A stretch of 64,000 nt of DNA from Terribium retamae. GTDB lineage: Bacteria > Pseudomonadota > Alphaproteobacteria > Rhizobiales > Rhizobiaceae. Below are positions 35,539 through 46,623 of the stretch, piece after piece. The stretch is from the NCBI RefSeq assembly GCF_022347545.1, contig NZ_JAKREW010000001.1:372001-436000 (forward strand), in the 5' to 3' direction. The notes below the pieces were generated by a model. It saw only the letters and a program-made list of their open reading frames with translations, did no database searches and was not told the DNA's origin. Position numbers and translations under genes: made by a program. Position 1 is the first letter of the stretch. Each line of letters begins with the position of its first letter.

Positions 35539-36897
35539 TCAGACCAGCATGGTCATCGGGTTTTCGATGATGCGCTTGAAGGCGCCGAGCAGTTCGGCTC
35601 CGAGCGCACCGTCGACGGCACGATGGTCGGTCGACAGCGTCACCGACATGACGGTGGCGATCTTGATCTCGCCGCCCTTTACCACCGCGCGTTCTTCGCC
35701 CGCACCCACCGCCAGGATCGTCGCATGCGGCGGATTGATGACGGCAGCGAAGTCCTTGATGCCGAACATGCCGAGGTTCGACACCGCCGTGGTGCCGCCC
35801 TGATACTCTTCCGGCTTCAGCTTGCGATCGCGCGCGCGTTTGGCCAGATCCTTCATCTCGTTGGAAATCACCGAAAGCGTCTTCTGGTCGGCTTTCCTGA
35901 CGATCGGCGTGATCAGCCCGCCCGGGATCGACACCGCCACGCCGACATCGGCGTGCTTGTGCTTGACCATGGCGCTTTCCGTCCACGAGGCATTGGCATC
36001 CGGCACGGCCATCAGCGCCTGAGCCATCGCCTTGATGATCATGTCGTTGACCGAAAGCTTGTAGGCCGGGACATCGCCCTTTTCGGTCTTGCGCATCGGT
36101 GCGGCGGCATTGAGCTCGGAGCGCAGCTTCAAGAGTGCGTCCAGCTCGCAGTCGAGGGTGAGATAGAAATGCGGGATGGTCGACTTCGCCTCGACGAGAC
36201 GGCGGGCGATGGTCTTGCGCATATTGTCATGCGGGACGAGGTCGTAGGAACCTTCTTCGAACAGCTTGAGCACCGCTTCGTCCGACATCGGCTTGGCCGC
36301 CGGGGCCGGAGCCGCAGCGGCAGGCGCCGCAGACGGAGCTGAGGCGGCCTTCGCCACGCCGCCACCGGCAATCGCTGCCTCGACATCCGCCTTCACCACA
36401 CGCCCATGCGGACCGGAACCGGGGATTGCCGCGACGTCGACGCCAGCATCCTTGGCAATACGACGGGCCAGTGGTGAAGCAAAGGTGCGTTCGCCGGCTG
36501 GCGCAGGGGCAGCTCCGTTGCTGCCTGGTTTTGCTGCGGCAGGCGCCGCAGTAGCCTCAGCCTTTGCTGGTTCGGTTTTAGGGGTCTCAGCCTTGGGAGC
36601 CTCTGCCTTGGCCGGGGCAGCATCGCCGCCCTTGGCGGCCGCGCTCGCATCCTCGCCTTCAGCGGCCAAGATGGCGATCACAGCATTGACCTTGACGCCC
36701 TCGCTGCCGGCTGGAACAACCAGCTTGGCAACGGTGCCTTCGTCAACGGCCTCGACTTCCATCGTCGCCTTGTCGGTCTCGATTTCGGCAATCACGTCGC
36801 CGGGTGAAACCTTGTCGCCTTCCTTGACCAGCCACTTGGCGAGATTGCCCTCTTCCATGGTTGGCGAGAGGGCCGGCATGGTGATGTTGATCGGCAT
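35539..36897 (-). CDS. pdhC: Pyruvate dehydrogenase E2 (dihydrolipoamide acetyltransferase)
   Basis: 452-aa core subunit. One lipoyl domain (about 1-80, lipoyl Lys in [10 protein letters not shown]), an Ala/Pro/Lys-rich linker (about 90-135), the peripheral subunit-binding domain (FASPLARRIAKDAGVDVAAI, about 142-180), a second Ala-rich linker, and the catalytic domain (about 220-452) ending with the active-site HRAVDGALGAELL. It transfers acetyl groups to CoA. Encoded 18 bp after pdhB on the same strand. Confidence 0.97.
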   Translation of the reverse strand: MPINITMPALSPTMEEGNLAKWLVKEGDKVSPGDVIAEIETDKATMEVEAVDEGTVAKLVVPAGSEGVKVNAVIAILAAEGEDASAAAKGGDAAPAKAEAPKAETPKTEPAKAEATAAPAAAKPGSNGAAPAPAGERTFASPLARRIAKDAGVDVAAIPGSGPHGRVVKADVEAAIAGGGVAKAASAPSAAPAAAAPAPAAKPMSDEAVLKLFEEGSYDLVPHDNMRKTIARRLVEAKSTIPHFYLTLDCELDALLKLRSELNAAAPMRKTEKGDVPAYKLSVNDMIIKAMAQALMAVPDANASWTESAMVKHKHADVGVAVSIPGGLITPIVRKADQKTLSVISNEMKDLAKRARDRKLKPEEYQGGTTAVSNLGMFGIKDFAAVINPPHATILAVGAGEERAVVKGGEIKIATVMSVTLSTDHRAVDGALGAELLGAFKRIIENPMTMLV

Positions 36898-36915
36898 ATT
36901 GTCCTCCCGGCCAGA

Positions 36916-38313
<1,398 letters not shown>

Positions 38314-38328
38314 GGTCGCACCCTCCCC

Positions 38329-39369
38329 TTAAACCAGAATGTCCGTCCACAGCTCGGACGCATCCGGCTCAGGATCGGTCTGCGCGAAATCGGCTGCATC
38401 GGCCACGATGTCGCGCACCTCCTTGTCGATGTTCTTGAGATCGTCTTCGCTCGCCCATTTCTTGGAAGTCAGGCGCGCCTTCACCTGCTCGATGGGATCG
38501 TGCTCCGAGCGCATCTTCTGCACCTCTTCCTTGGTGCGGTACTTGGCCGGATCCGACATCGAGTGGCCCCGATAGCGGTAGGTCTGCATCTCGAGGATGA
38601 TGGGACCGTTGCCGGAGCGGCACCATTCGGTGGCGAGGTCGCCGGCGGCCTTGACCGCCCGCACATCCATGCCATCGACCTGGATACCAGGGATGCGGAA
38701 CGAAAGTCCGCGCTGCGAGAAGTCGGTCTCGGCCGACGAACGCGTCACCGAGGTGCCCATGGCGTAGCGGTTGTTCTCGATCACATAGATGACCGGCAGC
38801 TTCCACAGCGAAGCCATGTTGAAGCTTTCATAGACCTGCCCCTGATTGGCGGCGCCATCGCCGAAATAGGTCACCGAGACATTCTTGTTGCCGCGATACC
38901 GGTTGGCGAAGCCCAGCCCTGTACCCAACGACACCTGGGCGCCAACGATGCCGTGGCCGCCATAGAAATTCTTCTCCTTGGAGAACATGTGCATCGAGCC
39001 GCCCTTGCCCTTGGAGTATCCTCCACGGCGCCCCGTCAATTCGGCCATCACGCCGCGCGGGCTCATATCCATGGCGAGCATGTGAGCGTGATCGCGATAG
39101 GCGGTGATCATCTGGTCGCCTTCGATCAGTGACATCTTGAGGCCGGTAACGACCGCCTCCTGGCCGATATAGAGGTGGCAGAAACCACCGATGAAGCCCA
39201 TGCCGTAAAGCTGGCCGGCCTTTTCCTCGAAGCGGCGCATCAGGAGCATCAGGCGGTAAGCCGCGAGATCCTGCTCCTTCGTGAAGTCCAGAGGTTTGGG
39301 GGTTGTCAAGTTCGGCGATTTGCCGTCGGATTTGGATTTGGCAGGCGCTTTTCTGGCGGCGGTTGCCAT
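38329..39369 (-). CDS. pdhA: Pyruvate dehydrogenase E1 alpha subunit
   Basis: 346-aa thiamine diphosphate-binding subunit. The ThDP motif is GDGAANQGQVYESFNMASLW followed by KLPVIYVIENN; the phosphorylation-loop-like region is THEV-type YRYRGHSMSDPAKYR. An Ala/Lys-rich N-terminal tail (about 1-25) precedes the core. It is the first gene of pdhA-pdhB-pdhC and forms the alpha2beta2 E1 that decarboxylates pyruvate. Its 175-bp upstream region holds three inverted repeats. Confidence 0.97.
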   Translation of the reverse strand: MATAARKAPAKSKSDGKSPNLTTPKPLDFTKEQDLAAYRLMLLMRRFEEKAGQLYGMGFIGGFCHLYIGQEAVVTGLKMSLIEGDQMITAYRDHAHMLAMDMSPRGVMAELTGRRGGYSKGKGGSMHMFSKEKNFYGGHGIVGAQVSLGTGLGFANRYRGNKNVSVTYFGDGAANQGQVYESFNMASLWKLPVIYVIENNRYAMGTSVTRSSAETDFSQRGLSFRIPGIQVDGMDVRAVKAAGDLATEWCRSGNGPIILEMQTYRYRGHSMSDPAKYRTKEEVQKMRSEHDPIEQVKARLTSKKWASEDDLKNIDKEVRDIVADAADFAQTDPEPDASELWTDILV

Positions 39370-39464
39370 GCTTCACTCCCTGTTGGCGTCTCTTCCCGGA
39401 CCTGTGGGAGATGTTCGTATCTCCTCACCGATTGGGAAAAGGCTAACATGCGAGCTGCCGTAGC

Positions 39465-39548
39465 GCCATGCGGAAAAATGCATGGCTGGCATGCGCATAA
39501 GCAATTAGAAATATTGGAGATAATTGCTGTTAACTGGAATTCAGTTAA
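39465..39548. promoter_or_regulatory. Cluster of three inverted repeats upstream of pdhA
   Basis: Three perfect 7-bp dyads in 84 bp: GCCATGC-N8-GCATGGC (39465-39486), GCAATTA-N13-TAATTGC (39501-39527) and TTAACTG-N5-CAGTTAA (39530-39548). The last overlaps the ftsB stop codon and could be its 3' hairpin; the first two lie 96-158 bp upstream of pdhA, where a regulator would be expected. Confidence 0.5.
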
Positions 39549-39868
39549 TTTGCCTTGGCAGGCAACATGATGACGACTTCGTTAGCAGCCGTCATATTGA
39601 GCGCGCGGCGCGCCTGCTCATCCAGCATGTCTTTCTCGAGCGAGCCGTCATGCAAAAGCCTGACACGCTGCTCGATCTCCATGCGCCGTTCCTTAACAGC
39701 CGCAAGCTGCTCCTGAAGGCTTGCGACCTGCGCCTGCAACTTGGCTCTGGAATTGATCCCGAAGGCACCATGATAGGCATGATAGCCGAAATAGCTGAGA
39801 ACGACAGCACACAATGCCGGCACGATGAGCCGTCCGGCGTTTGTCTGCTTATGCTGGCGTGTCCACAT
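39545..39868 (-). CDS. ftsB: FtsB-like septum formation initiator
   Basis: 107-aa bitopic membrane protein of the DivIC/FtsB family. An N-terminal helix (about 12-32, LIVPALCAVVLSYFGYHAYH) is followed by a coiled coil (about 38-72, LQAQVASLQEQLAAVKERR) and a short C-terminal segment containing VRLLHDGSLEKDMLDEQAR. It acts in the periplasm with FtsQ and FtsL at the division site. Its position between eno and pdhA is conserved in Hyphomicrobiales. Confidence 0.93.
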   Translation of the reverse strand: MWTRQHKQTNAGRLIVPALCAVVLSYFGYHAYHGAFGINSRAKLQAQVASLQEQLAAVKERRMEIEQRVRLLHDGSLEKDMLDEQARRALNMTAANEVVIMLPAKAN

Positions 39869-39983
39869 GGCGCGACTCCTCGTCCGCCTCTTGTCGCCCG
39901 ATTGTGCTTAATGGAGGGTTACGAGCATGGTGGATGGGCTCTCATACGAGCCTCTTTCAGCGCCGCACGCGCAACCGAGTTTT

Positions 39984-40394
39984 TCAGAATACACGCTGCA
40001 GGGAACGCGATAACTCGAAGCCTGCGCCATCGCCATTAATGCAGGTGACACCCTTGCGCGCCGAGCGGCAGACAATGGCGCCATGGCGCGCACTTTCTCC
40101 GTAGGGCAGCACCGGATAGTCATCGGCGATGGTATCGCCAACACACAGTCGCTCCCCTTCCCGCGAGCCCGCGTGAAGACCGAAATCATGCCCCCATTCC
40201 AGCTCGCAGTCAGCCGGCCGATTTGGCAACCGGTTCGAGACCGTAGCGATGCTGCAGCGTACTGAGGAAATATCGAAAAACAGGCACTGGACGTTGCCGG
40301 TTGGCGTGCGGAAGCCTTCTGGCAGTTCCTGTGCAATGGCCGCTGCCGGGGAGACAGCGGCCATTGCAAGTATGATCGTCTTAAGACCGGCCAT
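39984..40394 (-). CDS. Secreted Cys-containing protein, DUF6636-like
   Basis: 136-aa exported protein: signal peptide about residues 1-22 (MAGLKTIILAMAAVSPAAA, cleavage after AIAQ), then a domain with FRTPTGNVQCLFFDISSVRC, ADCELEWGHDFGL, LCVGDTIADDYPVLPYGE, and a C-terminal VTCINGDGAGFELSRSLQRVF. The pattern of paired cysteines and the GFxLSR ending fits DUF6636 proteins of unknown function. Start chosen at the ATG 40394; a TTG at 40403 is open. Stands alone between ftsB and eno. Confidence 0.75.
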   Translation of the reverse strand: MAGLKTIILAMAAVSPAAAIAQELPEGFRTPTGNVQCLFFDISSVRCSIATVSNRLPNRPADCELEWGHDFGLHAGSREGERLCVGDTIADDYPVLPYGESARHGAIVCRSARKGVTCINGDGAGFELSRSLQRVF

Positions 40395-40431
40395 TCCGGT
40401 CAATCTCTGGCAATCGATGCGGTGCCCGCCA

Positions 40432-41733
<1,302 letters not shown>

Positions 41734-41825
41734 TTACGCAAGGTTCGCCGGCGGGCGACGGTGCGCAACTCATAGCTAAAGCCCCGCGAAACGCAACGCG
41801 CACGAGATCGGTTTTCGTTCCTTTC

Positions 41826-42815
41826 TCAGGCCGCCGGCTTCACCGTGGCATTGAATTTGCCCATCAGGTAGGGGCCTGACTGCACCGGCTGGTAGCGTGG
41901 TTGCTGCCCTGGCTCCAGGCAGGTTTCGATGCAGGCGATCTCTTGATGCCAGTTCGGTTGGTGGAAGAAAGCGAGGGATTGGCGCCTGGATGACTTTGCC
42001 GAGCCGACGTCCGGATTGACCACGCGATGCAGCGTCGAGACCCAGCGATCGTTCGTCCACAGCGCCATCAGGTCGCCAATATTGATGACAAAGGCTCCGT
42101 CCACAGGCGGCACCTCGCGCCAATCGCCTTCCGGAGTATAGATCTGCAGGCCTCCCGAGCCGGGTTGCGGCAAGAGGATCGTCAGGCTGCCATAGTCCGT
42201 ATGCGCACCAGCGCGCAGCTGACCGGCAAGTGGCGGCGTATCGGTCTCCGGGTAATTCAGGGCCCGCAACGCGCTGATCGGCCGATCGATCATCGGTTGG
42301 AAATAGTCTTCCGGCATATCAAGCGCGGTGGCAAACACGCGCATGATGCGTGCGGCGAGGTCTTCCATCGCTGCATAATATGCCTTCCAGGCGCTGACAA
42401 AACCGTCGGGTGAGTCCGGCCAGATCGTTTCAGCATAACAGAAGGCAAGCGCCTGCGGATCGACCAGTCCCTCCGGCACCGAAAGCGGCCCCCCGTTGAA
42501 GCTTTCCTTGAGATCCGGTGGCGTATCGGCGCCCTTGGATTTGGCCAGAGCCTCGGTTCCTGGGCCAAGATAGCCATAAGGATAACCCGGATAAGGCGCT
42601 CTCACCTTGTCTTTCACTTCGGCAGACTGATCGAAAAAAGCGCGCGCTTTCAACCATGCCGCGTCAATAACGGCTCTCGGTACCGAATGCCCGCTGATCG
42701 CCAGGAATCCCGTCGTGCGACAAATTTCGTCGACCTCACGCCCGAGCAGCTTGCGGCCGGCAATATCGGACTGCTCGAAACGCGAAAGATCGAAAACCGG
42801 AAATGCCGCAACCAT
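41826..42815 (-). CDS. Isopenicillin N synthase-like 2-oxoglutarate/Fe(II) oxygenase
   Basis: 329-aa non-haem iron oxygenase. The N-terminal DIOX_N region (FPVFDLSRFE, FLAISGHSVP) is followed by the jelly-roll core with the iron triad: His and Asp in GAHTDYGSLTILLPQ and the distal His in STLHRVVNP, then RQSLAFFHQPN with the 2-oxoglutarate-binding RxS. The family includes plant-type oxygenases and bacterial ethylene-forming enzyme; substrate cannot be assigned. Length normal. Same strand as its neighbours eno and dodecin but not closely spaced. Confidence 0.9.
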   Translation of the reverse strand: MVAAFPVFDLSRFEQSDIAGRKLLGREVDEICRTTGFLAISGHSVPRAVIDAAWLKARAFFDQSAEVKDKVRAPYPGYPYGYLGPGTEALAKSKGADTPPDLKESFNGGPLSVPEGLVDPQALAFCYAETIWPDSPDGFVSAWKAYYAAMEDLAARIMRVFATALDMPEDYFQPMIDRPISALRALNYPETDTPPLAGQLRAGAHTDYGSLTILLPQPGSGGLQIYTPEGDWREVPPVDGAFVINIGDLMALWTNDRWVSTLHRVVNPDVGSAKSSRRQSLAFFHQPNWHQEIACIETCLEPGQQPRYQPVQSGPYLMGKFNATVKPAA

Positions 42816-42903
42816 TTTCCACTCCCATCGGATTTTTACGCCGATAGGAGCATAACCTTGGTGGCGGCGCCTTCAACGGGGAAAGCGTTGTCCCAGCCAA
42901 GCG

Positions 42904-43107
42904 CTAGTCCGCAAGAATGAACGTAACCTTCATGTTGACGCGGTAGGCAACGATCTTGCCGCCTTCGACCACGATCTTCTGGTCCTGGATCCAGGCGCCC
43001 TCGACATTCTTGAGTGTCTTGGAAGCGCGTTCGATGCCCTTCTCGATGGCATCCTGGAAACTTTTCTTGGAGGAAGCGGTGATCTCGGTAACGCGGGCGA
43101 CGGACAT
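42904..43107 (-). CDS. Dodecin family protein
   Basis: 67-aa protein forming a dodecameric flavin or CoA store. The whole chain matches: VARVTEITASSKKSFQDAIE, GIERASKTLKNVEGAWIQDQ, then KIVVEGGKIVAYRVNMKVTF. The tryptophan in VEGAWIQDQ corresponds to the flavin-stacking residue of dodecins. Starts at ATG 43107 with AGGAGTAAGAC upstream. Confidence 0.95.
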   Translation of the reverse strand: MSVARVTEITASSKKSFQDAIEKGIERASKTLKNVEGAWIQDQKIVVEGGKIVAYRVNMKVTFILAD

Positions 43108-43203
43108 GTCTTACTCCTGATGACAAGCCAATTTGCCCGGCGATCCTACAACCGAGGGATACGGCCTGCAAGCAAAGGTAGTCCTACGAAGGCTTCCCAG
43201 CGA

Positions 43204-44037
43204 TCAGGCTTTTGCCACCCTGTCAAAGGCCATCAACCGTTCCAGAAGCGCCGGCATATCCTTGAACGGCACCATGTTCGGGCCGTCGGAGGAGGTCGAA
43301 TTATCCGGATCCTCATGTGTTTCAATGAAGACGCCGGCCACGCCGACGGCCACCGCCGCACGTGCCAGTGTTTCGACGAAACGGCGTTCGCCGCCCGATG
43401 TTGCACCCTGCCCGCCCGGCTGCTGCACGGAATGGGTGGCATCGAAGATCACCGGCGCGCCGATGTCGGCCATGATGGGCAAAGCCCGCATGTCGGAAAC
43501 CAGCGTGTTGTAGCCAAAGGAAGCCCCACGCTCGGTCACCAGCACGTTGGGGTTGCCTGAGTCGGTGAGCTTGGCCACCACATTCTTCATGTCCCAAGGG
43601 GCGAGAAACTGTCCCTTTTTCACATTGACGACCTTGCCGGTCTTGGCGGCAGCGACGAGCAGATCAGTCTGGCGCGACAGGAATGCCGGGATCTGCAGCA
43701 CATCCACATGCGGCGCCACGATCGCACATTGCTCCTCGGTGTGAATATCCGTCAGGATCGTCACACCAAGCTCCTTGCGCAGTTCGGAGAAGACCGGCAG
43801 CGCGGCTTCCAGCCCGGCGCCACGCGTGCTGCTCAACGAACTGCGATTGGCCTTGTCGAAGGAGGATTTGTACACGAATCCAATACCGAGCTTGCCGGTC
43901 AGTTCCTTCAGCGCGCCGGCCATATCGAAAGCGTGCTGACGCGACTCGAACTGGCAGGGTCCGGCAATCAGCGACAGCGGCGCGTCATTGGCGAACAGCG
44001 CGTTACCGACCGTCACATGGGCATTGGGTTTGGTCAT
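43204..44037 (-). CDS. kdsA: 3-deoxy-D-manno-octulosonate 8-phosphate synthase KdsA
   Basis: 277-aa enzyme condensing PEP with arabinose 5-phosphate, the first committed step to Kdo of lipopolysaccharide. Signatures: [64 protein letters not shown] and [19 protein letters not shown]. The metal-type residue after KxSFDK and the cysteine in AGPCQ suggest the metal-dependent subclass, a weak inference. Its start overlaps the upstream VOC gene by 4 bp. Confidence 0.97.
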   Translation of the reverse strand: MTKPNAHVTVGNALFANDAPLSLIAGPCQFESRQHAFDMAGALKELTGKLGIGFVYKSSFDKANRSSLSSTRGAGLEAALPVFSELRKELGVTILTDIHTEEQCAIVAPHVDVLQIPAFLSRQTDLLVAAAKTGKVVNVKKGQFLAPWDMKNVVAKLTDSGNPNVLVTERGASFGYNTLVSDMRALPIMADIGAPVIFDATHSVQQPGGQGATSGGERRFVETLARAAVAVGVAGVFIETHEDPDNSTSSDGPNMVPFKDMPALLERLMAFDRVAKA

Positions 44038-44933
44038 TTCCGTTCCTCGAAGATGAAGGCCGCACCTTGGCCCGGCGCTGACGGCACGACCAGCCGCCCG
44101 TCCCGCAGATGGTGCTTGATGCGTTCCGAGACAAGCAGCTGTTGGGTCGCAGTGACATCATCAACGGCAAAAGCCACGGCAACAAAGCGGAGCGCCGAGC
44201 GGCCCTCGGGTGTTAGCCCATACTTATTTTCCAGATCCGCTGGCGACATCACCACGATGTCGGCGTTTGGAAGGGTCAACCAGCCGTTCGCCGCAACTGT
44301 GTGGACACCGCTCGAGGCCTTTGCCAGAAGATCAAGTTGCCCCGTCGGCTCGTCACTTACGGCAATCACGCTTTGGATCGAAACCGCTCCGTTGGCATGC
44401 ACTTGTAGGGCCGCGCGGTCGACCTTCGGCGCGTTGACCCTCTGACAGGCGAAAACAAACGCATCCGGCGTATCGCGTCCCGACGCGAAGGCCAGCTTGA
44501 AGGAGACGGTATCGCTCTTCCCGGACCGGTCGGTGAAACGGCGCGAAAAATCGAGCTTTTCACCTGCAGAGATACCGGCCTCTAAATAGGCCTGATGATC
44601 CGCATCCGCGTCGTCCGTGCCGAACACGATCGCAGAAAACCCTTCCGGGCCGTGATCCTCACGATATGTATGGTCGCGGGCCACAAAGACATTGCCCGCC
44701 ATGATTGCCTTCGCGGCCACCTCGGCATCACCCACCGCCAGAGGTTCCAGGAACGTGCCATCGGCAAGATAGACACAGCAGTTTTCGGTGCCGAAAGGAT
44801 GTACGCCGCGCGGCGCTACCGTAAAGCCAAGCGCGGTCAGGCGGGCTTCCGCGCCTTCCAGCGTGGCTGTCGGCAGCACGATATGGTCAAGCGGGTGGAC
44901 TGGGTGGTGCATCTTAGCGGCGATGTGCATCAT
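44034..44933 (-). CDS. VOC family protein, glyoxalase-like
   Basis: 299-aa protein with a glyoxalase-like fold: [20 protein letters not shown] at the N-terminus, [17 protein letters not shown], and a second half with FVACFAVDDV-type pattern ([19 protein letters not shown]). It resembles the glyoxalase-like DUF (PF13468) group, of unknown substrate. Start at 44933 chosen for ACCGGA ahead of ATG; a GTG at 44987 and an ATG at 44912 are alternatives. It overlaps kdsA by 4 bp, so the two are co-translated. Confidence 0.8.
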   Translation of the reverse strand: MMHIAAKMHHPVHPLDHIVLPTATLEGAEARLTALGFTVAPRGVHPFGTENCCVYLADGTFLEPLAVGDAEVAAKAIMAGNVFVARDHTYREDHGPEGFSAIVFGTDDADADHQAYLEAGISAGEKLDFSRRFTDRSGKSDTVSFKLAFASGRDTPDAFVFACQRVNAPKVDRAALQVHANGAVSIQSVIAVSDEPTGQLDLLAKASSGVHTVAANGWLTLPNADIVVMSPADLENKYGLTPEGRSALRFVAVAFAVDDVTATQQLLVSERIKHHLRDGRLVVPSAPGQGAAFIFEERK

Positions 44934-45142
44934 TCCGGTTGCCGGTTCAAGGAAAATGGCGCTGCGTGTCGCACTGTCCCCTGCCACGATCCTGCGTCAG
45001 CCACGTGACGGCGAACAAGGCATACACGAACGTGCGCACCTGACGGCACCACCATGCTTCGACCACGACCAAATCATCAGGCAAACGCGATCGAATAAAT
45101 CTCGAAACCCGCTACGGATTGGCGAGATGGTTTTTGCTTCTC

Positions 45143-45892
45143 ATGTTTGACCCTTCGGTTCCACTTTTAGTCACGGTTGCGGCGACATTTTTTGCTGCCG
45201 GCGTCGTCAAAGGCGTAACCGGCATGGGTTTGCCAACGGTGGCGATGGGAGTGCTGGGGGCCGCTCTCTCCCCATTGGCGGCAGCAAATTTGCTGATCAT
45301 CCCCTCGGCCGTCACCAATGTCTGGCAACTTCTTGCCGGCCCAAGTCTCGGTGCGCTCATACGCCGATTCTGGCCGATGATGCTGACGATCGTCGCGGGA
45401 ACGATTTTGGGTTCAGCATGGCTCGCGGCAGGCGACACCGGCGTGACGACCACCGCGCTTGGTATAGCCCTTGTTTTCTATTCCGCCTACACGCTGTTCG
45501 CGAGCCAACTGGATATCGATAGATACAAGGAAACTTGGCTGTCGCCGCTGGTTGGCGCGGTAACCGGTCTCATAACCGGCGGCACCGGTGTGTTCGTCAT
45601 TCCTGCCGTACCTTATCTTCAAGCTCTTCGGCTGGGGAAGGACGATCTGGTTCAGGCCCTAGGCCTGTCCTTCACGGTTTCTACCCTTGCTTTGGCGGCA
45701 GGGCTGGGAATTCGAGGCGCATTTCAGGCTGAAAACCTCGCGCTTTCTGGCCTTGCCGTTGTCCCCGCCCTTGCCGGCATGTGGTTCGGACAGATTCTGC
45801 GCACCCGGATCAGCCCGCCTCTGTTCCGCAAAATATTCCTGTTCAGCCTGCTGGCGCTCGGATTTGAAATTTCTCTGAGACCGCTTTTGTGA
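45143..45892 (+). CDS. TauE/SafE-family membrane exporter
   Basis: 249-aa integral membrane protein with about seven or eight hydrophobic helices and the family's repeated pattern: FFAAGVVKGVTGMGLPTVAM near the N-terminus and its second copy VGAVTGLITGGTGVFVIPAV in the middle. Members export sulfite, sulfoacetate or other organic anions. The first in-frame ATG is 45143; a TTG at 45119 is also open and either could be used. It stands alone between two divergent or convergent genes. Confidence 0.87.
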   Translation: MFDPSVPLLVTVAATFFAAGVVKGVTGMGLPTVAMGVLGAALSPLAAANLLIIPSAVTNVWQLLAGPSLGALIRRFWPMMLTIVAGTILGSAWLAAGDTGVTTTALGIALVFYSAYTLFASQLDIDRYKETWLSPLVGAVTGLITGGTGVFVIPAVPYLQALRLGKDDLVQALGLSFTVSTLALAAGLGIRGAFQAENLALSGLAVVPALAGMWFGQILRTRISPPLFRKIFLFSLLALGFEISLRPLL

Positions 45893-45938
45893 CGCAAGGC
45901 CGGCCTGTAAATTTCGAATATCGTCTGCGCAGCCTGGT

Positions 45939-46442
45939 TCAACGTCTCAAATCCAGTCGCCAGTCATTGCTGCGCATCATAGTGCCCGGCGGATATTCGA
46001 AACTGCATTCCCCCATCAACGCGAAGCCAAGTTTGCGGCAGATGGCGTTGGAGGCAGCATTGTCTGGTGCAGGGAAGGCATGCAGATAGCTGTGCCGGCA
46101 CTCTCCGCGCAGCACGGCAATCAACATTGCCGCGGCTTTGCCGGCAATGCCCAGCCCTTGAAACTCCGGCACCACCGCCCAGCCGGTTTCGTAGGCGAGC
46201 CCGCCTCGCCAGGCCTTTTCCCAATAACCGATGGAGCCAGCACCAACGCCATCGGAAGAAACACGAAACATCCGCGTTTTTCCCGGTATGACCTCCTCCA
46301 GGTAACGTCGGTGGCGTTCGAGCAGTTTTCCAGGTGTTTCAGGACCGCCGATATAGCGCTTTGCGTCCAACGTGTTGCAGCGTTCCAGAATATCCAGATC
46401 ACCCGCTGACCAATTTTCCAATGTCACTGCAGTCATAACCAT
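45939..46442 (-). CDS. GNAT family N-acetyltransferase (RimJ/RimL-like)
   Basis: 167-aa acetyltransferase: acetyl-CoA site VVPEFQGLGIAGKAAAMLI (about 91-109) and motif B FPAPDNAASNAICRKLGFAL. The tail ENWSAGD at the N-terminus and ECSFEYPPG near the end resemble the RimJ/RimL-type group acting on small molecules or protein N-termini. Substrate unknown. Divergent from the NCS1 permease gene. Confidence 0.87.
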   Translation of the reverse strand: MVMTAVTLENWSAGDLDILERCNTLDAKRYIGGPETPGKLLERHRRYLEEVIPGKTRMFRVSSDGVGAGSIGYWEKAWRGGLAYETGWAVVPEFQGLGIAGKAAAMLIAVLRGECRHSYLHAFPAPDNAASNAICRKLGFALMGECSFEYPPGTMMRSNDWRLDLRR

Positions 46443-46566
46443 CGCCGCCGCTTCTAGCCGGCACCGGAGCGACTCATGGGATCAAACGCAACATTTCCCT
46501 CGCGAGAAGCCCTTTTCTCGTTGAATATCCTTATCGGAAAATCCGGCAAAACGTTGCTTCCCCTTC

Positions 46567-46578
46567 CCTGACGTCAGG
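46567..46578. promoter_or_regulatory. 12-bp perfect palindrome upstream of the NCS1 permease
   Basis: CCTGACGTCAGG, 45 bp before the permease start, in the divergent region with the GNAT gene. Length and symmetry suit a dimeric repressor; permeases of this family are often regulated by GntR- or LysR-type proteins. No regulator gene lies next to it. Confidence 0.4.
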
Positions 46579-46623
46579 CCTAACCTTCCTGCCCAAAAAA
46601 TAAGGTCATCAGAGGGGACTAAT

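Noticed and set aside
44995..45010. CGTCA-N6-TGACG dyad between the VOC gene and the TauE gene
   Set aside because: Only 5-bp arms, as expected by chance, and no promoter-like sequence nearby.
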